Origin: Monoplex corrugatus | Lineage: Eukaryota; Mollusca; Gastropoda; Littorinimorpha; Ranellidae | Assembly (NCBI GenBank): GCA_030674185.1 | Contig: JAPXFY010000018.1 | Location: forward strand, 49,958,737 to 50,022,736 | Length of the DNA stretch: 64,000 nucleotides | Reading direction: 5' to 3' | Shown: positions 33,689 to 45,121 of the stretch, one piece after another | How positions within the stretch are numbered: position 1 is the first letter of the stretch | Layout: the number at the start of each line of letters is the position of its first letter | Notes under the pieces: model-generated | The model's database searches: none | The model's input: the letters and a program-made list of their open reading frames with translations, nothing else | Told to the model about the DNA's origin: nothing | Made by a program: the position numbers and the translations under genes

Positions 33689-34920
33689 TTATTCATCATG
33701 AAGCTTTGAGACTTCCAGAAAAGTAGTTAATACATTCTCCAGTATACAAATTCTGGAGACACCAACAACTTGTTGCTTTAAGACAAGCAGCCTCTGTATC
33801 ACAGAGTCAGTTAAACATTCATCAAGCACTTTTCCCATGTTTAGACATGTGTGAGCCAGATTTAACCGATCTACCGGTTTTCTTGTTCGTAATGACCTTC
33901 TAATGGCAGGTGTGGGTGGGGAGATTCTCACTATGTCAGCATGGTCATCACTATCCCTTTCAGGGATTTCCTGCTTTGACTCAGATAAATTTGAGCTTTC
34001 CAAACTGATATCTGAGTCATTTGAGATTGAAGGGTTTTCACCTTCATTGTTATGAGGTATATGGGGATCAGAAGGGGATGATATACCACCTCATCCAAAT
34101 GTCTCTGCATTTCCTTTTCAAGGGGTAAATACTCAGGAGCTTCAGCCCTCAGTTTACTTTCCATGACATCAATATCACAAGGAGCAATTTGTTCCCACTT
34201 CATATCTTCACTGTTACCACTGTTATCATCATCAATGTGTTTGAAAGAGAGCTTATGGTCTTTACACATAGTACGTTTTTTTGGGTACTGGTTTCTTTAG
34301 ACAACAGCAGAAGGGCATCCAGGAGTCATGACCTGGATGTGGCCCGGCCCCCGAGAGTGTAAGGAATTCAGGGCCGAAACACTTGTCTAAAGGGGGTTAC
34401 TTCTCTGAAGACCTTCTGTTGTCTAGCTCTCCCTAGAGTTTCTTTCTACCTGTTCTCCCTCCACATCAAGCATACCTATGGGTAACAAAACATTTCGATG
34501 TAATGTTCTGTCTGGTCCTATCCCTTGCTCATCACATACAGTGTAAACAGGTAAATCTGTAGATTTTGCTTTTACTACATAGACCGCTTGTTCCCATCGA
34601 TCTGCAATTTTTTATGTAGATCTATGTCCCAGGCGTTTTACCAGGACACGGTCACCTGCCTCTAACTCAGCAGCATGGGCAGAAGTATCATATCTGACTT
34701 TATTCTTCAAACCCATACTTTTCATTTTTTCCACTGCACACTGGTATGCATTTTTGAGCTGTTCTTTCATATTCTGAACATACTGCTTGATGTGGTTTTT
34801 GTCCTCTGATTAAGATCAATCCCAAATGCTAAGTCAATGGGGAGTCTTGGGTGACGGCCAAAGAACAGGTAATAGGAACTATATCCAGTACTCTGGTTAA
34901 TGCAACAATTATAGGCATGT
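33689..34920 (-). pseudogene. Integrase C-terminal region of the gypsy element, broken
   Basis: Minus-strand frames carry the post-DDE segment (SSYYLFFGRHPRLPID at about 34870), a GPY/F-like module with RVLVKRLGHRS then an in-frame TAA near 34612, a SINE insertion at 34299-34437, and an acidic tail ending RRSLRTRKPVDRLN, typical of Ty3/gypsy Pol ends. Another one-base slip is near 34085. From 33688 to the 3' LTR no open frame or envelope gene is recognised. Confidence 0.75.
34299..34452. mobile_element. SINE copy 2 (body only) inside gypsy pol
   Basis: From GACAACAGCAGAAGGGCATC to TCCCTAGAGTTTCTTTCTAC it matches copy 1 at 5048-5196 with few changes. GTTTCTTT occurs on both sides (34291-34298, 34438-34445) and could be the target duplication. 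However, copy 1 also has the right-hand GTTTCTTTCTACC, so the exact right border is uncertain. The tRNA-like head is missing. Confidence 0.8.
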
Positions 34921-34929
34921 CACAATACT

Positions 34930-36176
34930 AGGCAAACTTTTCCTCCAATCTATTTTCTGATTTTCCTCCAAACTTCGAATCATATTGATCAAGGTCCTGT
35001 TCCATCGCTCCACAGGATTTGAACAGGGATGATAGGGGGTTGTTCTAATCTTTTTTATGCCTGCAATTTGACAAAGCTCTTTTATCAACTTCGATTCAAA
35101 GTCACGACCTTGATCTGACAAAATCTGTTTGGGAAAACCATAAACCATGAAATACTCTTTCCATAAGGTTTTGGCAATGGTTCGAACAGATTGATCTTTT
35201 GTACAAAATGCAGAACCAAATTTTGTGAAATGATCCAAAACAACAAGGATGTTTTGCTTCTGACCCTTTACTTCAATTATCAAGTAATCAATAGACAACA
35301 GCTCAAGAGGAAAACTGGTAAGAATATTACGCATGGGTGCGGTCTGGAGTTTTGCACCTCGTCTTATACACCGACCACATTTCTTCATTTTCCGTTCTAA
35401 ATCCTTGGCCATATATGGCCAAAAGAATCTCATGCGTAATGGGTAACCGCATCTTCAAAATGAGTATGATACAACCCTTCATGTACTCCACATAGAGCTT
35501 CCTTCCTGTGAGAAACAGGAATAACAAGTTGCCACCTTACTTGGCCCCTCTCATCTGCAGTTTTCCTGAAGAGAATTCCTTCCCTTAACTTTATTTTTTT
35601 CTGCTCTCGCATACACACTTTAAAATCTGAACTGGTAGTTTGGATCTGTTCTAAAGGGTTACCATTCTTGATACAGTTTTTAACTAAGGCAATGTCTTTA
35701 TCAGCTGACTGATACTTCCTCCAGTCAGAATTTGAGTAGATAGGAAGATCAGTGCAAGGGGAATCCAAAATGTCATCTTTAATAAGTGCTGGATCTCTTA
35801 CAACAGATTCAAATATTGGAAGCACATCATTATCATCATCAGAATGTACATCAGCAAAAGTACTATCAGTTTTTTCAAGGCTTGCAGTCTGAGCATAACA
35901 ATACATTGAGCCATTAATTTTATGTAGTTGACAAATAGCTTGAATGGCATCAGGTGAAATAGTCACTAGATCTTTTTCATTTTCACTGAATTGTCGTGCC
36001 TTCTCCACTAAGAATGCAATCTTTTCCATTTGCATTTTATATTCATCATCATCAACCTCTAAAAAAGTATGAGGTCTCCTTGAAAGAGCATCCGCATCGG
36101 TATGCAGAGAACCCTTTTTGTATCTCAACTGGAAATCAAAAAGTGATAAAGAGCAAAGCCAGGGTAACTGGTACAA
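34930..36176 (-). pseudogene. RNase H end and integrase of the gypsy element, frameshifted
   Basis: One frame (36176-35430) holds the RNase H tail with DADALSRRP, a linker, and the first half of the integrase zinc domain (VHEGLYHTH). One base out of frame at about 35432, 35433-34909 holds FFWPYMAK, CGRCIRR and the catalytic region with Asp in LSIDYL, Asp in LSDQGRDF and Glu in NPVERWNRT. A third slip follows at about 34920. Confidence 0.9.
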
Positions 36177-37525
36177 TCAAGCTTTGCATTTTTTAAGATA
36201 TAGCACAAAGGATTATTATCTGTCACCACAGTCACTTTAGTTCCTAGTAAGTAATCACGGAACTTATCACTCATTGCCCATTTTAATGCCAAAAATTCAC
36301 GTTTATGGGCAGGATATTTCTGCTCTGACTTGTTTAATCCTCTACTAGCAAAGGCTATAACCCGTACTTCCCCTGTAGATTCCTGTTCTTGGTATAAAAC
36401 AGCGCCCAACCCGGTGGAGCTGGCATCACAATGCAAAATAAAAGGTTTTGATCTATCAGCAATACCCAACACAAGATCAGAGGTCAATGCATTTTTCAAA
36501 CATTTGAATGATCTTTCCTGTTCTTCATTCCACAAATGGGTTATACTAGAAGAAAGGCTTAGAGACTCTTTTGCCCTTCTCTTTCCTTCATTCCTCTTGG
36601 ACTTATTTGGAATATATCCTATGGTCAAATCATTCAAAGGTTTTGCCATGCTTGAGAAATTTGGGATGAATCTCCGATAGAACCCAGTAAAACCCAGAAA
36701 GCTTTTTACTTCTTTTATGGTAGTTGGACGTGGCCAAGATTTTACAGCCTCTATCTTATCTGGGTTTGGAACAATCTTTCCTTCAGAAATCAAGTATCCC
36801 AAATGACGTATCTCAGAGGCGCCAAAGATACATTTATTCGGATCCAATTTCAAATTGAATTTCCTTAAACGCTCAAGAACTCGTATGGTACGGTCTTCTA
36901 ACTCATCAAGTGTTTTAGCATGGATGAGAATGTCATCAAGGAATATGATCAATTCAGTCAAGTTCATATCACTAAAAACTGTCTCCATCAACCGTTGAAA
37001 GCAAGCAGGGGCATTTACTAATCCTTGACTTAACCTGTCCCACTCAAACAAACCAAAGGGTGTAATGAATGCTGAGATACAGCTAGCATGGTCAATCATG
37101 GGCACTTGATAATATGCTTTGCATAAATCCATACTTGTAAAAAATTTTGCTCCACTCAAAGTTAGAAACAAATCCTCTATCTTGGGAATGCTGTAACTGT
37201 CCCTTACAGTGCGGCTGTTTATTTTTCTGTAGTCAGTACACATTCTTAGAGCACCTGATTTTTTTCTGCACAAAACAATAGGGCTAGCGAAAGGTGAATT
37301 TGAGGGTCTAATGATTTTTGCGTCTAGTAGCCCTTGTATGTGCTGTCTACAATCCTCAAAATCTTTTGGAGATAGAGTTCGGGCTCTTTCCCTGACAACT
37401 GGACCAGGCAAAAGTTCTATGTCAAAAGGGTCATTTGTCTTTGCCCTCCCAATGTCAAAGTCAGAACTAATGAAAACATCCTGAAAACTTTGAAGAGTTT
37501 TATTGAATTTTTCCTGCCACTCTAC
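36160..37525 (-). pseudogene. Reverse transcriptase and RNase H of the gypsy element
   Basis: The frame continues the gag/protease frame across the LINE target duplication. Motifs seen are RKKSGALRMCTDYR, FTSMDLCKAYYQVPM, GLVNAPACFQRLM, the catalytic FLDDIL (Phe instead of Tyr in YxDD), LGFTGFYRRFIPNF, then the RNase H motifs FILHCDASSTGLGAVL and VVTDNNPLCYIL. A single-base slip at about 36160-36172 moves the end of RNase H to another frame. Function was copying the element's RNA to DNA. Confidence 0.92.
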
Positions 37526-37601
37526 AGGTAATAATTATAATAATTACAATATTTATATAGCGCAAAATCTTGATAAAATCAAATCTAAGCGCTGAAGCAG
37601 A

Positions 37602-37649
37602 CACACACGCAGGCACGCACGCTCGCACACACACGCACGCACACATACA

Positions 37650-37696
<47 letters not shown>

Positions 37697-37705
37697 ACAC
37701 ACACG
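37602..37705. repeat. CA-rich microsatellite in the LINE 3' UTR
   Basis: ACACGCACGC variants then about 60 bp of pure CA. It corresponds to the tract at 3000-3077 in the older LINE copy. Confidence 0.95.
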
Positions 37706-37863
37706 CATGGCTATAAATGGGGAGAAAGAATAAAAGCAATAAAAGCAAGAATAAAAGCAATGGAAAATTATAGAGAGCATAGCATACAATTATATATTAT
37801 AACCATGTGGTTCCCTCCGAGCGGAGACAGGCTGCAGAGGGGAGGTTGAGTGAGGTTAGGATT

Positions 37864-40800
37864 TTATGCAGGAGAGAAAAGGTGAGTTTTGAGAGCGGAC
37901 TTGAAGGAGACAAAAGTAGGTTGCTGACGGACTGAGAGAGGAAGTTTGTTCCAGGAGAGTGGACCAGAAACAGAGAAGGCTCGTGGACCGTAGGTATTGA
38001 GCTTAGTGCGTGGAAAGCGAAGAGTCAGAGGATCAGAGGCAGAGCGGAGGGTACGTGAGGGAACATAGATCTCAAGTAGGCTTGACAGGTAATCGGGGGC
38101 TGCGTTATTGAGGCTTTTGTAGCCCATGGTGTCTAGTTTGTACTGTATGCGCTTTGATACAGGGAGCCAGTGAAGTTGTGCCAGGAGAGGAGATATGTGG
38201 TCAGCTTTTTTCTTTTTGAGTACAAGGCGTGCAGCATTGTTTTGAATGCGCTGTAGGATGTGAATGGTGGAGGCAGGAAGACCAGACAGGAGTGAATTGC
38301 AATAGTCAATGCGAGACATTATGAAGGAGAGAACGAGTTTTGCAGTTGTTTCGACAGAGAGATACTTCCTGATCAGCTTTATACGATGGAGATGATAGTA
38401 GCAGGATCTGGCAGTTTGAGAAACAAAGTTGTTCATGGAGAGGGTAGAGTCAATGCAGACACCAAGGTTTTTAGCTGAATCAGAAATTGGGACTGATGTG
38501 TTACATAATGGGAGAGAAAGAGGAGGCAGCTGAGAAAGTTTCTGACGGGTGCCAATGAGGATAGCTTCTGTTTTGTCGTCATTAAGCTGAAGTCTATTGT
38601 GTGTCATCCAGTTCTTAATGTCCGAGTAACACTCAGTGGTGCGAGTCAACAGGCGCTGTATATTATCAGGTGAGTCACTGTCTTGAAGTTGGGTGTCATC
38701 AGCATAGAAGTGGTGTTTTATAGAATGGGAGTTGGTGATGGTGGACAGGGGGGAGGTGTAAAGAGTGAAAAGAACAGGGCCAAGGACAGATCCTTGTGGA
38801 ACACCACAGGTCAGGTATGCAGGTTGAGAGTAAGTGCCATTGATGAGAACGGTTTGTTTTCTGTTTGATAGGTATGAAGTGAACCAAGACAGAGCAATGT
38901 CAGAGATGCCAAAAGTATGATGAAGTCTAGAAAGGAGAATACCATGATCAATGGTATCAAAGGCTGCAGACAGATCAAGGAGTGTGAGGAGAGAGACTTT
39001 GCCAGTATCAGTTGCAAGGAGGAGATTGTTGAGAATGTGTAGTAGGGCAGTTTCAGTGCTATGGCACTGGCGGTAGGCTGACTGGAAAGGATTGAGGAGA
39101 TTGTTGGCAGACAGGTGAGAGTTCAGCTGGTTGAGGACGACTTTTTCAAGGAGTTTTGACAAGAAAGAGAGATTAGAGATAGGCCGGTAATTTTTCAGTT
39201 CATTTGGATCTAAATTGTGTTTCTTGAGGAGAGGGTGAACAATAGCAGACTTGAAAGAATCTGGGACAGTTCCAGTTTGAAGAGAAGTGTTGATGATGTC
39301 AGTGATGAATGGGAGGAGAGTAGGGAGACAGTCGGCGTAGACAGAACCTGGAAGAGGATCCAGTTCGCAGGTTTTGAACGACATGGATCTGATTGTGTTG
39401 AGAATTTCTTCTTGTGAGACTGGGGTAAAAGTAGTAAGAGGTGTGCCAGAGAAGGAAGGGTCAGGTGGGCATGGTTGACAGGGTGTCCTGTCAAGCCTGT
39501 CACGAAGAGTTTGTATTTTGGTGGTGAAATAGTTGGAGAATACAGATGGGAGTTCTTCATTTGTATGTTTTGTTGGGAGAGGTAAATCTTTTCGTGTGCC
39601 AAGGAGATGATTCATGGTTGTAAAGAGTTCTTTTGAAGAAGAGGCATTCAGGATTTTGGTTTGGAAATAGCTTGTTTTTGCTGATGCAATGAGGGTGGAT
39701 ACTTTTGTTTTAGAGGCTTGGAAAAGTTGCCTGTGTACAGTGAGTTTGGATTTGCGCCAGCGGCGCTCTGCTCTGCGGCGGGCACGTTTTGCACAGGCGA
39801 TCTCATGACTGAGCCAGGGGGTAGGGGGGCGGTCAGGTAAAAGACGGGTTGTGGCTGGAGCATGAGTGTCCAGAAGATGGTGGAGAGTAGTATAGAATTC
39901 ATCGGCAAGGTTATGTGACTTTTCAGAAAGGAGACGGGAGGCATCAGATGAAAATGTGGAGAGGTCGATAGATTTGAGATTGCGTCGAGTCACTGTGCGC
40001 ATGGTACGGGAAGGAGGAGAAATGTCGAGAGAACAGAGAATTGCAGAGTGGTCAGATGGAAGGGCTGAAGTTAGACGGGTAGAAAGAACTAAGCAGTTGT
40101 CAGTAGCGGAATTGTGATGATCACGAGAAATGATCCAGTCAAGAATGTGACCTTTTTGATGGGTTGGTTCAGAAATGTGTTGAGTCATATTATGATTGGA
40201 CAGAGAGTTGATGATATGTCTTGTGTCATAACGGTGAGTGTTGTCATAGTGGACATTGATATCACTTAGAATGATGAGATTTCCAGGTAAGAGGCAGTAG
40301 TGGTCAAGCAATTGGTCAAAGTCAGAGAGAAACATGGATGTGGTGAGTTTGTTGGTAGAGCTAGGTGGGGTCGATAGACACAGGAGAAGGTGATGGGGTG
40401 AGGGGTGGATTGGAAGGATACTTCAACGTGCTCGAAAGAAGGATGGGAGAAAGGCAGAGACTGCGAGAAAGATAGGCGGGAATGGAGTGAGTCGTTGTAG
40501 AGGATGGCGATACCGCCACCTCGGGATGAGCGATGGAAAGAAGCAAGCCTGTAACCACTCGGAGTGAGGCTAGCAAGTATAGGTTCGTGACCAAGGGGGT
40601 TAAGCCATGTCTCCGTGATAAAAGCAATGTCAACATGCTCATCTGCGACAAAGTCAGCAATAACATCGGCTTTGTCACCAGTGCATGCCGACTGAGCATT
40701 AAAAAGGCATAGTTTCAGCCTATCACAGTCATATGGTGGTGGCTGAGGTGGCGACGAAGGCGGCACCAACGGGACAGAAGGCGAGAGCGGCACCGGCGGG

Positions 40801-41144
40801 ACAGAAGGCGAAGGCGGCACCATCAGGACAGAAGGCGAAGGCGAAGACGGCAGAGGAGGAGACAAAGCTTGCAGCAGCGAGGTCAAGGGCAGGGGCAGTG
40901 GAGGAGAAGAAGAAGCAGGAGACGAAAAGTGGCGTCGGGCAGGAGGCAGGTTGTGCCAAAGACGGTGGAGACGTCCACCACGACAGGATCGCGCAGTGCG
41001 GGGCTTGCTACACAGCCCCAATGTACGTATGCGCTGGTAGACGCCTCCACCGAGGTAGCATTTGCTGTGTTTAAAAAGTGTCAGTCCAATTTGTTTTATA
41101 AAAGACGGGTCCATAATTGCGAGCCAGGCAGGAGAGGAAGACAC
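37864..41144 (-). pseudogene. LINE ORF: APE endonuclease plus reverse transcriptase, one frameshift
   Basis: The first part (41144-40266) begins with a Pro/Ser-rich stretch with PPSPSVPPVP-like repeats, then endonuclease motifs CLFNAQSAC, FITETWLN and SSRGGGIAILY. The second (40335-37864, 823 codons) starts MFLSDFDQLLDHY with NLIILSDINVHYD and SDHSAILCSL (catalytic Asp and His). The reverse transcriptase follows, with LLDLSAAFDTIDH, GVPQGSVLGPVLF and FYADDTQL, and a tail [14 protein letters not shown]. The motifs fit CR1/L2-type LINEs. Apart from one slip near 40367 the protein is intact. Confidence 0.92.
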
Positions 41145-41499
41145 TTGCAGGTTGGTGTGTGGGTTGGTCAGTTCACAACACTAAAATCCAGAGAACGCAG
41201 AACACAAAGGTTTGGAAGCTGTAGCGTTGGGCGAACACAGTAGGCTAAGGTGTAAACACAATTCACAGATAAAATGTCCGACTTGAGCGGCTGAATTAAA
41301 ATGATGAAAAAGTAGGTATAAAAACTTTAAAATCGGATTATCTGGTAAAATATTCAAAATTTTAAAAAAATATTTACATCACCGTGTGTCCGGATTTCAA
41401 AGCAACAAACTGATACAAAATTCAATGCATAAAACCAAATAGAACCACGATAAAATCACTGTAAAACACCACACACACTTTTTGCTGCCTGCTGGCGCG

Positions 41500-43809
41500 A
41501 GGTATGTTCTCTCCAAACTTGAATTGAATATCTTTCGCATACGATATGGGATTTTGAGAAGAACTTGAAAGATTACCACAATGGACAGGGGAGCACATGT
41601 TCTTTTCAATCTTTGTGTCTGACTTAGAGGTAGGAGCTAGTACATGCAAAACCTTTTCCACTTCATATTCACACTGTAGCTGGAAAATATCAGCTACCAC
41701 TTGTCTTTTCTTCAAAACAATATCCTGATCAGAACAGTTACGAAGAAAATTTTTTAAATGTGGCAAAGAATTGACAGACACTTTACTTCCCACCACCTGT
41801 AAACCATCAGGTAACTTTTGGATAGTTGGCTCTTGTACCAAAACAGAATCTCGTGTGCGAGAAACATGGACATTGGAAAAACATTTCAATTCAACTGTTT
41901 CACCTGCAGGGACAACCATATTTTTGTCAATCAGTTTTGCACAACCTAATCGGCCATCCTGATTGGAAGTTAAATCCTCATATGCAAAGAAAACTTCCTT
42001 AGCCATTGGTAATGAAGATGCAAAATGGGAGGTACCAGCGGACTGCTTGCACTTTTCCTTAAAAGCACGAAAAACATTGGTTCCTACAATAATAGGAATC
42101 TTTTCAGACAGTACAGTGTCTGAACAAACAAGCATCATCACATTTACCTTTTCATCAACACCAATAACATTTTCAGGTAATAATAAATCAACATGTACAT
42201 AACCCATATACGGTACAGAATGTCCGCCAGCACCAGTGACAGTCAAACCAATATCCAGGGGTTTCAAATGGCATTCAGATAAATGTTCCTTATAAAAATT
42301 TTCAGATACTGTTGTTACTTGTGATCCACTGTCCAGTAAACAGTTTGTCTTCACATCATTTACAGTACACAAGGTCTCACAACTTGGACCTACCAAACCT
42401 TCCAAAATCAAGTTACTACCTGAAGAACCTGCAATGTTAAGTTCAGCCAAAACAATTGAACTATTGACAGTTACACAATTTTTTGAAACATTTTTCAATG
42501 TTAACTGCAAACAAACATTTTGAGTTTCTGCAGCATTTACATTTGGAATCACAGAAACATGTGTTACTTGCAAGCCATCTGGTAAATGTTCACCTGACCT
42601 AGGAAGGATGCTTAACTCATTTATATATTGACTATCACATTCCAAAGAACCTCTTAATTCCACACATTCATTTTCATACAATGACAATGATAAAGGACTA
42701 CGGATTCTTACAGCGTGTAAATTTAATCCACCCTCCTGCACAAAATCGGCCACTGTACTGTAAAGTTGAGCCTGATTATTTTCAGTCACCGTCGGCTCAC
42801 TCTCGATGACTGATCGGCGTTTTCCCAAACCTCTAGGGTCTCGAATCCCGAGTCTGCTCATTTCCTGAGCCACTCTCTTGGGGTCCGGGGAGTTGGGGCA
42901 ATTTTGACGTATGTGGTCATTCAGAACACCACATTTATAGCAGGGTCCCCTTGGAATGCGTTTCCTTATGCCACTGTCGGGCAAAGGAAATTTAAGCTTT
43001 TCAGCCACTTTACTGGCCAGTAGATCATAATCTATATTTGGGGGTTCTGCAGATGCTGACATACAGGTGACAGGCTTACCCTGACATGGCAGATTTTCCT
43101 CCAGCTGACGGCATCTTATTAACAATTGACTCAGGGATGGAGAAGCCACCCCTGGCAAACCATAGGCATTTCTTAACTCTAATGCCAAAAGTGGATGGGA
43201 ATTGTTGATTCCTTTGGCAAACATATGATACATTTTCAGGGACATGTTCATATCATCATATAATTTTGATTTATTCAAATGACTAAATTTGTCCCACAAC
43301 CGAATGAGATAACTGGAGGGTTTTTCTTTTTATTCAATTTGACTCTGGGTAAATTCTAAATACAAATCTTCAGAATTTTTTACTTCTCCATAAATTGAAT
43401 CTAAAGTAGAAATAATTTTTTCATAATTTTCACAGTGTTTAACTTGTTCCAGAGCAAGGCCATGGAGGCTAGCTCTGACTTTATTTAATGCGTCAGGTGG
43501 GGATTCTTGTAGAAAACTCTCGACACGACGGGTCCACTCTTCATAGCTGACATCGCCGTGGAGTCTGGTGCTCTGTCCTGAGAAGGTCCCAAGACGTACC
43601 ATGGATGGCGTGTTTACAGACACATGTATATGTCTGTGTAAAGCAGCGGCGAGGTCCCGCTCACTTGCTTCTCCCTGTTGTTTTAGTTTCTGGCGAAGAA
43701 TGGCGTTTTCTTCTTCAACCCTCTCCAAGGGCGTGAGCCTTTTTCTCAGCTGCTCACTTTCATCTGGAGAGTTACTGTCAATGTCCTGTACATTGTCAGG
43801 TCGACTCAT
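41500..43809 (-). pseudogene. gag and protease of the gypsy element
   Basis: From an ATG at 43809 (MSRPDNVQDIDS) the frame runs through a coiled-coil-like segment (about residues 20-50), a capsid-like region, then meets an in-frame TAA at 43332-43330. The same frame continues without break to the LINE insertion at 41500. After the stop lie a zinc knuckle (CYKCGVLNDHIRQNC at about 42950-42900, one residue longer than the usual Cx2Cx4Hx4C) and a retropepsin-like CLLDSGSQVTTVS (42345-42310). The single stop could be a mutation or, less likely, a readthrough codon. Confidence 0.88.
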
Positions 43810-43890
43810 GATGTAGACACTAAAAAGAATAGTAAGATTTTTTTTTTTAAATAATTTTTTTTAAACTCCAAATTCTTAAGACTGAATCAA

Positions 43891-43908
43891 GCCCCACATT
43901 GGGCGCCA
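43891..43908 (-). promoter_or_regulatory. Primer-binding site, tRNA-Lys type
   Basis: Five bases inside the 5' LTR the minus strand reads TGGCGCCCAATGTGGGGC. This differs at one base from the standard site complementary to the 3' end of tRNA-Lys used by many retroelements. Confidence 0.85.
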
Positions 43909-43913
43909 TTTTT

Positions 43914-44537
43914 TGTAACGTGTATGAGTCCAGACGTGATTCTTTCTTAATTTAAATAATGGAGTCCACAGACCACAGATTCAATTAGTCATTTTATTTA
44001 AACAAGAACAAAAAAGAACAACATCTTAATATTAAAAAACAATGTTATACAGTCTACATTACAAGGACTGTCAATGTCAAGTATGGTCCAGCTACAATCC
44101 AGCTGAAGCACAGCAGAAGTAACCCTGAGTTAGGATTACTATTTCGGGGCACTCACTGACTCAGTGCCGCGGCTCTGCTCAGCCTCCCAGCTGTTCGACA
44201 ACCTGGCAACGGTTTGTCAACCGATATTCCGAGGATCATGGGAAATCGCTATCGGCTCCGTAAATTATTATTCAATCATCAATTTAGTTCAATCTTAGCA
44301 AATTTGAACCTATTTATTCACTTCGAATAATAATAATGTCATAAAAATAAAATAATCTGTAAATTTATTAGAATCATATTCCAACATCTTCAACCCAAGG
44401 GGAACAACTCTAATATGCTAGCGGATGACACAAAATCATCTAGATCTATGACAGAAATTATAATGCGTGAATTTACCCTACCATACTCCGGTTTAATAAT
44501 ACCAAAAATAAAAATGCATTTATTTGGAGGTATTATA
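43914..44537 (-). repeat. 5' LTR of the gypsy element
   Basis: 624 bp, same length as the other LTR. Reading the plus strand it begins TGTAACGTGTATGAG and ends GGAGGTATTATA. Difference from the 3' LTR: TATTTGG here against TCTTTGG at 32851. Confidence 0.96.
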
Positions 44538-45121
44538 TTCTTCATTAATGTTCTTTTTGTGTTTGTCTCTTTGAGACTGCCTCGTTTGTTTTCTTTGCTG
44601 TCCATGGAACTCAAAACATTCTTCTTAAAAAGTAGAGTTCAGCTGCCTCAACCATGTTCTGGCTTTGCGTGCTGACTGTCCACGCTTCACATCCATACGA
44701 CAGTATAGTTCTATATAGCACTATAAATGTTGCTTATCTTTTCCTAATCTTCTTCATTAATGTTCTTTTTGTGTTTGTCTCTTTGAGACTGTCTCGTTTG
44801 TTTTCCTTGCTGTCCATGGAACTCAAAACATTCTTCTTAAAAGTAGAGTTCAGCTGCCTCAACCATGTTCTGGCTTTGCGTGCTGACTGTCCACGCTTCA
44901 CATCCATACGACAGTATAGTTCTATATAGCACTATAAATGTTGCTTATCTTTTCCTAATCTTCTTCATTAATGTTCTTTTTGTGTTTGTCTCTTTGAGAC
45001 TGTCTCGTTTGTTTTCCTTGCTGTCCATGGAACTCAAAACATTCTTCTTAAAAAGTAGAGTTCAGCTGCCTCAACCATGTTCTGACTTTGCGTGCTGACT
45101 GTCCATGCTTCATATCCATAC
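44538..45121 (-). repeat. Tandem array of about 211-bp units made from LINE ORF2 sequence
   Basis: Three units start at about 44541, 44753 and 44964 with TTCATTAATGTTCTTTTTGT. On the minus strand each unit reads through a LINE ORF2 C-terminal segment (LYRTILSYG... and VSTQSQNMVEA-like, SMDSKENK). The gypsy element landed at the left edge of the array. Copies 2 and 3 are nearly identical, so the array is young. Confidence 0.85.

Larger units (their letters stand above)
37531..41499 (-). mobile_element. CR1/L2-like LINE, nearly full length (3,969 bp), nested in the gypsy element
   Basis: AGGTA flanks both sides (37526-37530 and 41500-41504), a 5-bp target duplication that precisely interrupts the gypsy frame. 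On the minus strand the element has a short 5' region, one long ORF with APE-type endonuclease and reverse transcriptase, a 3' UTR with a CA microsatellite and a tail of ATTATTATAATTAT. A single-base slip near 40367 splits the endonuclease. The insertion is younger than the already young gypsy copy. Confidence 0.93.
32244..44537 (-). mobile_element. Ty3/gypsy LTR retrotransposon with nested LINE and SINE
   Basis: Two 624-bp LTRs (32244-32867 and 43914-44537) differ at one position seen by eye. A TTCT target duplication flanks the element (32240-32243 and 44538-44541). Internally on the minus strand are a tRNA-Lys-type primer site, gag with a zinc knuckle, aspartic protease, reverse transcriptase, RNase H and integrase, in Ty3/gypsy order. 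It is 12.3 kb, about 8.2 kb without the nested LINE (37531-41499) and SINE. The coding region has in-frame stops in gag and the integrase C-terminus, four single-base frameshifts in pol and both insertions, so this copy cannot make its own proteins as assembled. The near-identical LTRs indicate a very recent insertion. Confidence 0.95.

Noticed and set aside
33689..34269. Envelope gene of the gypsy element
   Set aside because: No signal peptide or membrane segment; the RRSLRTRKPVDRLN tail is the usual end of pol.
40733..41243. Plus-strand Ala/Lys-rich frames over the LINE 5' end
   Set aside because: They are the reverse of the Pro/Ser-rich LINE ORF; the repetitive GGCGAAGGC pattern creates open frames on both strands.
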